DNA of 64,000 nucleotides from Hippopus hippopus (GCA_946811185.2 OX328108.1:35276493-35340492); one strand, 5' to 3'; shown: positions 32,847 to 43,137, numbered from the stretch's first letter. Notes: generated by a model from the letters alone, not told the origin. Numbers and translations: made by a program.

Positions 32847-33075
32847 TTAACCCTTTACCACACAATCCCAAGTTTTAACGACCCTGTGGACTAAGGCTTA
32901 TCGAAACATTATGGGAAAAAGAGAAAATGCTGGTAACCAGCATTTATCCTTTTTCCATAATGTTTTCTACCCTTTCAAAGACCAGGGTTCATCATTTGGT
33001 CCACATTTCTCTGGTCATTTTTAAATGCTTTCAATTTGGACTAGTCTAACATTTTATTGTGTGGTGAAGGGTCAA
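32847..33075 (-). mobile_element. Family A MITE
   Basis: TTTAACCCTTTACCACACAA to GTGTGGTGAAGGGTCAA. The core GAGAAAATGCTGGTAACC / CAGCATTTATCCTTTTTCC is shortened in one arm. It abuts the next copy. Confidence 0.82.
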
Positions 33076-33300
33076 CCCTTTACCAAACAACAAAATTTTT
33101 TGGATGTGACCAAATTGAAACCATCGACAGACAACAAAATAAATGTGACTCAAAATTTGAAGTTTGTGTTGGGAAGGGTAGAAAACAGAAAACATTGGGA
33201 AAAGGAGAAAATGCTGGTTAACAGCATTTTCTTCTTTTCCCACAATGTTTTCAAAAGGTCTCTTTCTCAGGGTTGTTAAAAGTTGGGATTGTGTGGTATG
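33073..33300 (+). mobile_element. Family A MITE
   Basis: CAACCCTTTACCAAACAAC to GGGATTGTGTGGTA, immediately followed by a B core fragment (33300-33350). The core GGAGAAAATGCTGGTTAACA / GCATTTTCTTCTTTTCCCAC is nearly symmetric. Confidence 0.82.
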
Positions 33301-33404
33301 ATCAGACTGAACAGAATATGCAATCTGATCTGAGATCTACTGTACAATTTTCTGTACAGATATTCTCTCAACATGATATGAAATTGTAATACATGAATCT
33401 TGAC

Positions 33405-33787
33405 AGTCTTTTAAGTCATAACCAATAAATTTTTAGACTTGTACTAATTGAAAGTATAATTATGTAGACAACAAATTTAAGGTCTACGGGCTCCTAACTC
33501 ATTGGTAAACATCAACATTTTCGTAAAGGCTATTTGGCCAATCTTGGCAGCTTCTGTCCTAGAGTTAGGGGCTGTAGACTTACTAACACACCAGTAAATA
33601 TTGTGTAACATCGATGTTTTCATAAAGGCTATTTGGCCAATCTTGGCAGCTTCTGTCTTTTAATATATGAGTTAGGAGCTGTAGACCGTAAATATGGCTC
33701 GAAAGATGAGTTTGCCTTTGAAGAGGTAAAAGACATATTTTTAAAAAGAGTTTTTGAAACTTAGGAATGTGTGGTAAAAGTTTAAAC
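33405..33787 (+). mobile_element. Family A MITE interrupted by a family D element
   Basis: CCAATAAATTTTTAGACTTG and TAGACAACAAATTTAA precede the family D insertion; ATGGCTCGAAAGATGAG and GAATGTGTGGTAAAAG follow it. The A hairpin itself has been lost, leaving AGACATATTTTTAAAAAG. Confidence 0.7.
33481..33687. mobile_element. Family D dimeric MITE, copy 1
   Basis: Ends GGTCTACGGGCTCCTAACTC and GAGTTAGGAGCTGTAGACC are inverted. TTAA lies on the left and GTAA (one change) on the right. Inside, a monomer of about 100 bp is present twice in direct order: both contain GGCTATTTGGCCAATCTTGG + CAGCTTCTGTC, and the junction GGGGCTGTAGACTTACTAAC repeats the terminal motif. Confidence 0.85.
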
Positions 33788-33894
33788 TAATGGAAAATAT
33801 CCACTTAGTTTATTTAGTAACCTACTGAATAAATTTGCTGCAGGTATCTTTGAGAATACTCGTGTCAAAAAGGCATTTTCAATATTCATTTTAA

Positions 33895-34118
33895 GGACTA
33901 CAACCCCTAACTCATCAGCAAATATCGTGTAACATCGACGTTTATGTTAAGGCTATTCGGCCAATCTTGGCAGCTTCCATCTTTTAATATGAGAGTTAGG
34001 GGCTGTAGACTCACTAACTCATCGGTAAATATCGTGTAACATTGAAGTTTTTTTACAGGCTACTTGGCCAAGTTCCGCAGCCTCCTTCTTTTAATATGAG
34101 AGTTAGGGGCCGTAGACC
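33895..34118. mobile_element. Family D dimeric MITE, copy 2
   Basis: Perfect TTAA on both sides (33891-33894 and 34119-34122). Ends GGACTACAACCCCTAACTC and GAGTTAGGGGCCGTAGACC. It has the same two-monomer structure as copy 1, with an extra TTTTAATATGAGAGTTAGGG at the junction. Confidence 0.87.
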
Positions 34119-34216
34119 TTAATTTGAATATGCCAGTATGTAGAAAAATGAGGAATATGCCTTTTGCCACAATATCTTCTAAAGTACATGTATTCTTTAG
34201 CATTACTCAAATGTAT

Positions 34217-34615
34217 TTAACTCTTCCTAATGGCAAATTTTTAGACTTGCCATTTGCAGATGACAAATGTACCTCTTTGTATGAAATTGTCTATGAAAGG
34301 GCAAAAAAAAAAACCTCGTTGAAAGAGGAGAAAATGTTAGTATCCAGCATTTTCTCCTTTTACCAAAATGTTTTCAAAAGCTGTCTTACTCAAGGACTTT
34401 AATCCTTAGGCTGCTTAGCACGACTCACTGACCTTTTGCAGACAGTGTAGATCAAGATAAGACTGCACAGAACGCATCTTCAATGTCCTAGAAGGATTTA
34501 TTATTTCCCAAAACAAACCTTTGAACTAGCAATATTTGGGTTTTTACTATCAAAATGAAAATTTCATACTAGTTTTTTAGCAGGGTTAAAACTTGCACGT
34601 GTGGTAAAGGGTTAA
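34217..34615 (+). mobile_element. Family A MITE interrupted by a family B MITE
   Basis: The A copy starts TTTAACTCTTCCTAATGGC, has core GGAGAAAATGTTAGTATCCA / GCATTTTCTCCTTTTACC, and is split in the stretch where other copies read GTCGTTAAAACTCGGG. The last piece ACTTGCACGTGTGGTAAAGG + GTTAA lies after the inserted B. Confidence 0.82.
34403..34585 (-). mobile_element. Family B MITE inserted at TTAA inside family A
   Basis: TTAA occurs directly before (34399-34402) and after (34586-34589), while intact A copies have a single TTAA at this point. Ends TCCTTAGGCTGCTTAGCACG and TTTAGCAGGG. The hairpin's second arm is missing, leaving GTGTAGATCAAGATAAGACT. Confidence 0.85.
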
Positions 34616-34679
34616 AGACCTAGATGCCGATGCCTTGCTGAATTGCCATTCATTCATTCATTCATTGTGGTACATGTTG

Positions 34680-34905
34680 AGCCCCACTAGCTCAGTTGGT
34701 AGTATGCAGGGCTTGAGAACAGGGGGTCGTGGGTTCAATCCCTTGCTGGGCCAATTTCTTTCAGAGGATTGATGACAGTCATTGCGATAGAATTCATTCC
34801 TCTCCCACCGCTGACCATTGTCTTGATGATGGTTATGTCGGAAAGCAGCCAGTGGCTTGGAAAGACTATTGTGCGGAATGATGTTTAAAACAGTGTTAAA
34901 CACTA
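34680..34905 (+). mobile_element. tRNA-derived SINE with near-complete tRNA head
   Basis: Positions 34681-34753 read like a tRNA: GCCCCACTAGCTCAGTTGGT (A box), an anticodon-like arm around GGGCTTGAGAAC, and GTGGGTTCAATCCC (B box and T stem). The acceptor arms pair only partly. The body continues with GATGACAGTCATTGCGATAG and ends ACACTATACAATCAATCAAT. It is therefore a SINE, not a tRNA gene. Confidence 0.75.
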
Positions 34906-35065
34906 TACAATCAATCAATTATTGTTGTACATGTCTTTTAGGTAGGTGTTGATTTAATGCTAATATTATGTATATGTAGAATCATAAATTTTGTTTGAAG
35001 TTTACTATTATTCCATTGAAATCTGTTGCAGGGAAGGAATGAGCTTGTCTGTATGGAAATTTTAG

Positions 35066-35083
35066 GATGATTATGGACTTGAG
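35066..35083 (+). other. Possible 18-bp microexon or chance splice pair
   Basis: GAAATTTTAG | GATGATTATGGACTTGAG | GTAGGT shows acceptor- and donor-like borders around six open codons (DDYGLE). There is no phase or homology support, so confidence is low. Confidence 0.12.
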
Positions 35084-35402
35084 GTAGGTAAAAGTTGTCA
35101 GTCAGTTTTTAGCTGTACCATTGTTAAATTTTTCTAAATTCACATGTATTTTGGCTCAACAGAATTTTTATTAGTAGAGTTAGAGAAGGTTTTAGTGTAT
35201 TTTTTGTTTCATTATTTTGTGCATAAAATCCCTGTCTGCAATGCACTTCATCTTGGCAGTATGGACACAATAGGAGGAACACTGGTTGTAAGACATTCAT
35301 ACTTGTCTTTTTTGTACAAAGTTTTGCTAGGTTTAAGTTTCCATATAACATCTTTATGTTTTCAAATGTGTTTCTTTCTGAATATTTATGACAGATTATA
35401 GG

Positions 35403-35585
35403 TTAACTCTTAAACACACAATCACTAAAACCCTACAGCAAAAAAGGCTTTTGAAAATATGGTGGTGAAAGGAGAAAATGCTGGTAACCATATCATAGAC
35501 AAAAACTGTTATTTGAGGCACATTTTATTTGTCTTCTTCAAGTTTGGACAAGTCTAAAATTTTTGTTGTTTGGGAATTAGTTAAA
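35403..35585 (-). mobile_element. Family A MITE, second hairpin arm deleted
   Basis: TTAACTCTTAAACACACAAT to TGTTTGGGAATTAGTTAA. GGAGAAAATGCTGGTAACCA is followed directly by TATCATAGACAAAAACTG. Confidence 0.68.
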
Positions 35586-35769
35586 GCAATAAGGAAATGA
35601 CAGTTTTAAACCTCTTCACAGTATAGAAGTTCATTAACAATGAAAAGGCAAATTTAATGTTTGGAAGAATTTGTTTCTAAAGCCTTTATTTTCAAACTAA
35701 GCACTAAAAGTTCTTTTGATGAATGAGAATGCTTTACCTCAGTATAAAGTTAATATAAACAAGTGAGGC

Positions 35770-36300
35770 TCAGTTGACTGATGGTAGGAATTTCCATTAT
35801 ATACATAGTGACCAGGGACAGGGGTTAAAACCACAAATGGAAGTTTCAACTATCAGTTTGCTGGCAAAACTTCAATTGTAAAGAGGTAGAAATATTCATT
35901 AATTATCCAGTAAAAAGTTCTTACATGTAAGCTTTAACTCAAGAAGACCTACAGACTGCAAAATCTTGCTGCTGACAATATCTTCCTTGAACTGTATGTA
36001 AAATGTTAGGTTAAATAGGCATTATGACACAAAGTAACAAATTTAATGAAGATTGGATTGAAGCTCCCGGAAAACCTACTTTTAGTTTAATGGTTAAAAA
36101 TAAATCAGAGTATTAGACTAAAAGTTCATAAAAAAAAAAACCATCTTACATTAGGTTCCTATAGGCAAGTGAAGGTCGGCAGACTGACAGTTGGAATTTC
36201 CATTACCGGTACATATGCATTGTGGCCAGGGACAGGGGTTTTATAATACAAATGGAAGTTTCAACTATCAGGTTGCTGTCAATAACAGTTTCAAATTATA
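35770..36300. repeat. Two diverged copies of a block with GGGACAGGGGTT
   Basis: Blocks at about 35770-35880 and 36180-36290 share GGAATTTCCATTA, CCAGGGACAGGGGTT and AAATGGAAGTTTCAACTATC, about 410 bases apart. Otherwise no gene is seen from 35590 to 36540. Confidence 0.6.
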
Positions 36301-36539
36301 TGTAACTAAATCAAATATACATAAAGTATGAAAGTGTAAAGTTCATTTCAAGGTCAGACATAACAAAGCATCAAAAAAGAGACCACTTACACAACTTCTG
36401 TACATAAATTTCACTTCAAAAACAAGAAATTTCAGCTATCAGGTTGTTAAAAGCAACAAATATTTATCTTTTTTTTTTTGTAAATAGGTCAAATGCACAT
36501 CATGGTATCAAAAAGAAAAACTTTCTTGTAGTTGATTTA

Positions 36540-36705
36540 GGCTGCTGGCAAAAAATCATCTATATTTTTAAACAGCATTTTCTCTTTTTTCCCCACAATA
36601 TTTTCTTTTGTTTTGAGAAGGTTTTAAAGAAAACTGTCATCATACATGCTTCATTTAATTTGTCTTCTGCAGGTGCTTTCATTATGAAAGAGTCTGAGAG
36701 TAAAG
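36540..36705 (-). mobile_element. Family A fragment (hairpin right arm to left end)
   Basis: Starts at ACAGCATTTTCTCTTTTTTC and runs to GTGCTTTCATTATGAAAGAG; the first half is missing. Confidence 0.55.
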
Positions 36706-36706
36706 A

Positions 36707-36937
36707 TTTAACCCAATTACACATAATCCGGACTTTTAACAACCCTTACAAAGAAGGCTTTTGAAAACATAGTGGGAAAAGGAGAAAATGCTGGTAACAA
36801 GCATTTTTTTTCCTTTTCTCACTATGCATCGTACCCTTTCAAAAACAAATTCTGCCCTAATAGCCGCATTTAAATTGTTGTCTGCAAAGGCTTTGAATTT
36901 GGACAAGTCCAAATTTTGGTCGTTTGGTAAAGTATTA
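36707..36937 (-). mobile_element. Family A MITE
   Basis: TTTAACCCAATTACACATAA to TCGTTTGGTAAAGTATTA. Core GGAGAAAATGCTGGTAACAA / GCATTTTTTTTCCTTTTCTC. Confidence 0.78.
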
Positions 36938-37234
36938 CTTAAGGTCTTTATCAGCAAATCAAACTTTGTACACTTGAAGCCCATGCTGTGAATGTCTTGC
37001 ATCTCTGTTCCTAATACATCTGGATTGTTGGCTCTTCATGCTGTGTTGTATCAAAATGAATGAAAAAACAAGTACCAGAAAACCTCTTCATAACAAACTC
37101 TAATAATTTTCTAAAATTTTCTAAATTCAAAATTATTTTTGTTTGTATATTTTTCATGCTTATTTCATACTTTAGAGGAGCTTTTGTGGACAGTGCTATC
37201 CCCACATTGATAACCTAGGTACCGGCCTGCAAAA

Positions 37235-38230
37235 GTGTACCTGATATGGCCAATGTACAGAGAGGATATAGGGCCTTATGCCTTTTCTGTTGCAAAGTAT
37301 TTGCAGGTAAAGATAGTACTGTCATGGAGTGTGTTGGGTACCCTGGTGCAGAGATCATCTATAGAGATTATAGGATCCCTGCCTAGCCTTATTAAAACCT
37401 CAACCCAAACAATTTACTTTTCATATTTGCGCCCGTCTCTCATGTAAGACTGTCAGGCCAAGGCATGTCGGAAAACATTGTAATATAACCCCGATAGTGA
37501 CATCAACATGGCCATTTTCATGCTGACACCCACATTGTATGGAGCAAGGAAGAAGATGACCATTGACATGCCTAGAGAAAAAGCTCCTCCCTATATTGGC
37601 CACACCGCGTTAGGTGGGCAGTCTTGTCTGAAGTCTGGAGTGTATAAAATAGATATTATATATTGTGTCAGCATATTAGGTAATGGTTTTTACTTATTCC
37701 CATACAGGCTTTTTGGTTTTGATCTTTGAGAAAAAGGGACACAGCAGAGAGTAGAATGGTCATTACAAAGCTGACACCAAAATGAGCATTTGTTTTGAAA
37801 AAATGACCATGAACGTGCCTGTAATATATTCGCTAAAATATTGGCCACACCATGCTATGTGAACGGTCTTGTCTGGTTGAATGTTTGGTGTGTAATACAG
37901 AATGCAATATTGCGTCAGCTTAAAGGGAAAGGAATTAAATAAATTTTACGTTAATGAAGTTATTTCTTATCATCAAAATTTGTAATTCTTTGAGAGCAAC
38001 AGGCTAAATCAAATGACCACTTTGGCCTACTTGGGGATGTGGATGTAGTTCCTTACCTCTGTTTTTGTTTAATTTTAGGTAAAGTACAGATCTAGAGCAA
38101 AACAGACAAACTATGGAAGGCAAAACTGAGATAATTTTTTAAAGTTGAACCATTTGGTGATATACAATATACAAGTGTAAAAAATACAGTCCCAGCGATT
38201 ACCACAACATTCTTCACATCCCTACTGTAG
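37235..38230. other. Non-coding stretch with an internal duplication
   Basis: The blocks at 37540-37690 and 37800-37920 share GAAGATGACCATTGACATGC / AAAATGACCATGAACGTGCC, ATTGGCCACACCRYG and TGTCTGR.G...GGTGTGTA. I cannot name the repeat. No exon is supported. Confidence 0.5.
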
Positions 38231-38345
38231 ACAGATTAACTCTTTACCAAACACCAAAAAAGTAGGCTTGTCCAAATTGAAAGTGTTTGCAGACGACATA
38301 TTAAAAATCTGTCACTCAAATGCAGTGTGATGCGTTTTTTTAACT
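38231..38345 (+). mobile_element. Family A left-end fragment
   Basis: TTAACTCTTTACCAAACACC with GTGTTTGCAGACGACATATT; stops before the core. Confidence 0.6.
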
Positions 38346-38882
38346 GACAGATCTTAAATATTAAACACAACCAGTTGATCATCCTATATGTACTTTGAAT
38401 TCATTCAAGTTATTTGAAAATATGTTGGCTACGGTGACACATGTACAGTCTTAGGGTATACAAGCAAATGGTGTGTTTGAAATTAGCCAGTATGGTTATG
38501 GGTTAAGATATTTTACAAATTGATACCACATGAAAAATGAAGTACATGTTATTTTTAAACGTTAAACAGAATAACATCTTACAATATCTATAAGACATAG
38601 ATTTTTATAATAAAATATAGAACTTTTAAATTTAGGACATAAATATAAAACACGCTGGATGACCCTGCAATGAGGATTGCCACGTTGCTAAGTCTACTAG
38701 CACTTGAAACAATCATATACCGAAATAAATATATTCCACATTTTTCTGCTTTAATTTTTAATTCTTGTTCATGAAGTATTATTAACTTTTAAATTACCGC
38801 TTAGTTCTTACAACTATTGATGATACATTTCCTTTCAAGCGCGCTAAATGACCATAGATGTCGATGCGCCATTAAACACCAT

Positions 38883-39082
38883 TTAACCCTTTACAGCATA
38901 ATGCAGACTTTTAATGACCCTGAGAAAAAAGCCTTTTGAAAACATTGTGGGAAAAGCAGAAAAGGCTGTTAACCCTGTCCTGTCAAAGAAAAATCGGCAC
39001 ATTTGAGCCACACTGAAATTGTCGTCTGCAAATGCGTTCAAATTGGACAAGGCTAAAATTTTGTCGTCTAGTAAAGGGTTAA
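38883..39082 (-). mobile_element. Family A MITE, hairpin deleted
   Basis: TTTAACCCTTTACAGCATAA to TCTAGTAAAGGGTTAA, with AAAGGCTGTTAACCCTGTCC where the core should be. Confidence 0.7.
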
Positions 39083-39129
39083 AGAAAAATTAAGAAATGA
39101 AGTACATGTACATGTAGTTTGTTTTTGAA

Positions 39130-39395
39130 TTAACCCATTACCAAAAACCAAAATTTTAGATTTGTCCAAGTGGTAAACATTTTCAGAAGACAAATGTGGT
39201 TTTGAAAGTATGGAAAACGTTGTAAGAAAAGGGGTAAATTATGTTTACCTGCATTTTCTCTTTTTCCTAGAATGTTTTGAGAAAAAGGAAAAAGAAGGGT
39301 AAAAATCACTGGGTAAATGAAAGTATACGTAGCATTTTCTTCTTTTCCTACAATGTGTTCAAGAATCCACCAACTCGGGGTCATAAAAACATGTT
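39130..39395 (+). mobile_element. Family A MITE with rearranged core
   Basis: TTAACCCATTACCAAAAACC left end. Two partial cores are present (GCATTTTCTCTTTTTCCTAG and GCATTTTCTTCTTTTCCTAC), so the central region is partly duplicated. It ends at TCGGGGTCATAAAAACATG, where family B sequence begins. Confidence 0.6.
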
Positions 39396-39600
39396 TAACT
39401 CCAACTGCCAATGTCGCCTTGGATAGGTTTTGCGGATGGCGTAGATCAAGATCAGACTGCACAAAATGTGCAGACTGATTTTTGATCTACACCTTCCGCT
39501 ACCTCATGTTCATCTTTTACTAGAGTCAGCTCCAAACGCAACGTAAATTTATTTAAAGCCTTCGAAAAAAGTAGAATGTATTTAACTGGTAGTGAGAGAG
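39396..39600 (-). mobile_element. Family B MITE, diverged
   Basis: TTTAACTCCAACTGCCAATG start; hairpin GGCGTAGATCAAGATCAGAC / GACTGATTTTTGATCTACAC is clear. Confidence 0.65.
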
Positions 39601-39811
39601 TTAACCCTTATCTTGCTACATAAATGAAATAAAACTTTTAAGCCGATAGTAAAAACACAAATTTTGCTATTTCAAAGGTATTTTTTGAAGGAAAATATAT
39701 CGTTATCGGACAGTGTAGATCAAAGATCAGACTGCACGTGTTGTGCAGTCTGATCTTGATCTACACTGTCCGCAAAAGGTCAGTAAGTCGCGCATAGCAG
39801 CCTAAGAATTA
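39601..39811 (+). mobile_element. Family B MITE, reference copy
   Basis: TTAACCCTTATCTTGCTACA left end, then AAACTTTTAAGCCGATAGTA, AAATTTTGCTATTTCAAAGG and a central palindrome of about 60 bp: GGACAGTGTAGATCAAAGAT with GCAGTCTGATCTTGATCTAC and ACTGTCCG, loop near CACGTGTTGTG. The right end reads AGTCGCGCATAGCAGCCTAA. About 210 bp, no coding capacity. Confidence 0.85.
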
Positions 39812-40009
39812 GTAGATAAAGGATTCAGTTGTAAGGGGATGTAGTGGAGCGAAATGAAGCATATCAGCCAATCAAAACGCAGTAAAGCGCATAGATGATA
39901 TTTCTGCTGTCAAATGACACAGATTACCTGGAAAGCAAGATTTAGTTGTTTGGTGTTTGATCCATTTTCCATCATTATTTCAGTCATATCATAGCCATCA
40001 ACTCACTAA

Positions 40010-40262
40010 TCCATGCACTCCTGGAGTTTCTATAACCAGTACTTGGCACAATATTCCACCCAAGGTAGTGTCTGCCTTTTCTCCTAACCACCGTTGAAAC
40101 AACTTTAAAACTAGTGGTGAGAGTGGAATACATCGTGTAGCAATGACTATTATCAATCTTCTGAAAGTAATTGGCCGAGTTGGGGACTGGAACCAGCCAC
40201 CTCCAGTGTCAAGGCCTGTACGCTACGGCCTGAGGTATTGGGCTCTAGCTACTTTCAGACAA
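40010..40262 (-). mobile_element. tRNA-derived SINE
   Basis: On the minus strand it reads CCTCAGGCCGTAGCGTACAG (A-box region), GGTGGCTGGTTCCAGTCCCC (B box), then a body containing GATTGATAATAGTCATTGC and ending in GTTGATGGCTATGATATG. The TATCATAGCC-type tail resembles the segments at about 1380-1450 and 61700-61880. Confidence 0.6.
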
Positions 40263-40411
40263 ACTCAGTTTGAGTGATGTAGAAAATAAATTGTTTTTTG
40301 AAAAATAGGAGATAAATTGTAAAAAGTTATTGCTCCCGTTTCCATATTTTATCCTACACAATCACCTGCAGAAGTCGTATTTGTACAGTCATATGTTAAA
40401 TTTGTTTTTTA

Positions 40412-40612
40412 AATCTTTACCAAAAGACAAAATTTCAGACTTGTTCAAATTGAAGTCAATTTTTTAAAGACAAATAAAAAACGACTAAAACGATGGAACT
40501 TGTCTTTGAAAGAGTCGAAAACATTGCGAGAAAAGGAAAAAAATGTTGGTTACCAGCATTTACACCATTTTCTTAAATGTTTTTTAAAAGCCTTCTATAT
40601 GATGTGACAGGT
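40412..40612 (+). mobile_element. Family A MITE, right end missing
   Basis: AATCTTTACCAAAAGACAAA start; core GGAAAAAAATGTTGGTTACC / AGCATTTACACCATTTTC eroded. Confidence 0.6.
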
Positions 40613-40799
40613 CAAGAAAATGGCAAGGAAACATTATTAATATCTAGAAGTTGGAGAGTGGAAAAAACAGCAAACGTACATTCTGTAATTTCAAATCTTA
40701 ATCTTAGTGATTGTAAATCCATGGAAATAATCTCATTAATATCAAATTCTGGTCTCGGTCATCATTGGTAAATTCTGGCACAATCCGAACGATCACTGA

Positions 40800-41165
40800 A
40801 AAAGAAAAGAATAGGATAGGTGCATTAAAAAACTGTAAAAAGGACCAAAAGTTTGTTTTTTTAAATGACTCAAACTTATACCAATTTAAAGAAAAATGAA
40901 TAAGCTTTATGACTTCACTTGAGATAATTTTGAATTTTCAACACAAAGAAAGAATATTCAACAAATATTTCAGTTTTTAACCTCGGAAAATGTATTTTTC
41001 CTCTTTATTCTTTGTAAACCATGCCTACAATTTTAAAGTTAAAAAAAGACCAAAAGTTTCTTTTACGAAATTTATAAAATTAAGTTCATTTGAAAGAGAA
41101 TGAACTGAATTTTCTTACCTCACTTGAGATAATTTTCAATTCTGAAAATTGATGAAGTTATAAGC
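40800..41165. repeat. Tandem duplication of about 190 bp
   Basis: Two blocks share GACCAAAAGTTT, TTAAATGACTCAA/TTCATTTGAAAG and ACTTCACTTGAGATAATTTT / CCTCACTTGAGATAATTTTC. Diverged. Confidence 0.5.
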
Positions 41166-41249
41166 GTTTATCTACCAAGGCCCTTCATAATTCTATATAA
41201 AAAATACAGGCAAGATTGGCCGGTATTGATTTTTCCATGTCGGCGAAAG

Positions 41250-41372
41250 TTGGCAATGAAATAGTTTCGACCAAGATCAGCCTGCGCGGACGGCGCAGGC
41301 CGACCTTGGTGGATACTTTTTGCAGATGCATCAAGCCCCCTTTTCACAGAGCATCGCTTATATTATGAAAAC
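41250..41372. mobile_element. Family C MITE, short form
   Basis: Hairpin GACCAAGATCAGCCTGCGCG / GCGCAGGCCGACCTTGGTGG followed by GATGCATCAAGCCCCCTTTT and CACAGAGCATCGCT. Confidence 0.65.
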
Positions 41373-41467
41373 TGTTATCGTACTATGGGAGATACAAGAT
41401 CTACAGTATCTCTTGGCTAGCAATATGAATTTCTTCTTGTACTGTACCAGATATCTATACCGCTGGC

Positions 41468-41789
41468 CCTGTTTTTAGGTAGTCTAGTTACGTACAAAAT
41501 TTTCGTAAGTTTTACGTAACTATAGTATGGTGGCATATTTCTGCCATGTGGTACGATATAACTATCATGATTATTTTAGAAAATTATTGCGATAAATCAA
41601 AGTTTCCTGGAAATTTTATCTAGTTTAAATGAAAAGATAAAATTTCCAGCTAACTTGGATTTATCGCAGTAATTTTCCAAAATAATCATGATAGTTATCT
41701 CGTATCTCGTGGCAGAATAATACCACCATACTATAGTTACGTAAAACTTACGAAACTTTTGTACGTAACTACCTTAAAAAACGGGGCTT
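41468..41789. mobile_element. Foldback MITE, about 320 bp
   Basis: Nearly the whole element is one inverted repeat. The left arm starts GCCCTGTTTTTAGGTAGTC and runs through GTTACGTACAAAATTTTCGT, AACTATAGTATGGTGG and AATCATGATAGTTATATC in mirrored form. The right arm ends AACTACCTTAAAAAACGGGG. The arms meet near 41628 around TTATCTAGTTTAAATGAAAAGATAA. Small indels only. Confidence 0.85.
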
Positions 41790-42015
41790 GCTGTTCATTC
41801 CAGCAGCTAGAAGCACTGCTTAACAATGCTAGCTAACATGAATACTAATGCTGTATTACGTAAGCCACCAGCACTGCTTCTGGACCATGCAAGCAGCCAG
41901 AACTACTGATACACTTTTTCGTTCAGCAAAACTCTTATTCTCAAAGCCTACTGAATATACTGTAGAATGTAGAACATAATGTAGATTTATTAAGATATGG
42001 TCAGTTACTGATATC

Positions 42016-42217
42016 TTAACCAGACCACAAAATTTTAGACTTATCCAAATCGAAAGTATGTGCAGACAACAAAATAAATGTGACTCTGAAACTGAAATTT
42101 GTTTTGGGAAAGGTAGAAAACATTGTGGATAAAGGGAAAAATGCTGGTTACCAGCATTTTCTTCCTTTACCAATAATGTTTTTTTTTTTAAGGTCGGGGT
42201 TGTGTGGTAAAGGGTTA
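42016..42217 (+). mobile_element. Family A MITE
   Basis: CTTAACCAGACCACAAAATTT to GTTGTGTGGTAAAGGGTTAA. Core GGAAAAATGCTGGTTACCAG / CATTTTCTTCCTTTACC. A poly-T replaces part of the right arm. Confidence 0.8.
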
Positions 42218-42447
42218 ATCCAAAACTTTCCCAGAGGTATTGAAGTGAAGTTTTGATATTCATGATAAGAAAGATTGTTGCAATTCCGTATTTTTATTCC
42301 TATGGTCAATATTTTGCTTTCCGGGGACCTATTTATGTTCTATTTTGATAACAGCGATTCCTATATCGTTATTGCAGTTTTGTGTGCCGTTCAATATTAA
42401 ACGGAAAATATGAATAGCTGCATCGATATAGACAACTATATATGAAC

Positions 42448-42650
42448 CATGCTCCGTAAAAAAGGGGCTTAATGCATCTCCGTGATGAATGATACCAAGC
42501 AGTCATCATATTATTATGGAACCACTAAAATTCGTTTTGTTTAACAACCAGCTGAATCACGAGGTAGACCGGTCCTTTGACAAATAGTTAATTTAAAGAT
42601 AGCAAAAAGTTTCGACCCATGTCAGCCTGCGCAGGCTCATAAAATAAATT
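42448..42650. mobile_element. Family C MITE, reverse orientation
   Basis: GAACCATGCTCCGTAAAAAA + GGGGCTTAATGCATCTCCG, then CAAGCAGTCATCATATTATT and TCGACCCATGTCAGCCTGCG; hairpin second arm absent. Confidence 0.68.
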
Positions 42651-42779
42651 AAATCTTGGCATGCCGATGCACGTAAGAGTTTCGCTTATAAGTCCGGATT
42701 TACTTTTTTAGAATGAATCTTAGCTTTTTTTTTTACACTGTACAGGGTATCTAGTTATACGTTTGTAAAGATCTCGTGT

Positions 42780-42977
42780 TCTTAAATCTCTGATAGGAGT
42801 GAAATAAGGCCTTTGAAAATATTGTGGGAAAAAAGGGAGAAAATGCTGGTAACCAGCTTTTTCTCCCTACTTTTTTTACATTGTTTTCTTCTGTTTCAGA
42901 GACAGATCTCTTCGTTTGTGCTTTGTGTTTTAATGGTCGCTTGCAAATGCTTTCAATTAGAACGAGTAAAGAGTTGG
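42780..42977 (-). mobile_element. Family A MITE
   Basis: Core GGGAGAAAATGCTGGTAACC / CAGCTTTTTCTCCCTAC with matching GGGAG/CTCCC change on both arms; both TTAA ends lost. Confidence 0.72.
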
Positions 42978-43137
42978 CACAATCCACTACAAGTATTCAT
43001 GAAAAAATATTGACAGTAGCTGTCAGGTTTTAAAATAGGATATCTTTCCCTGTATATAAATAAATAGTTGCTGTCCCTTGTATGTTGATATTTACATAGT
43101 GTTGATATTTAAAATCGTATTTTTGACATTGCATAAG

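Noticed and set aside
34681..34753. tRNA gene
   Set aside because: A and B boxes and arms are visible, but the acceptor stem pairs poorly and the SINE body follows directly, so it is a SINE head.
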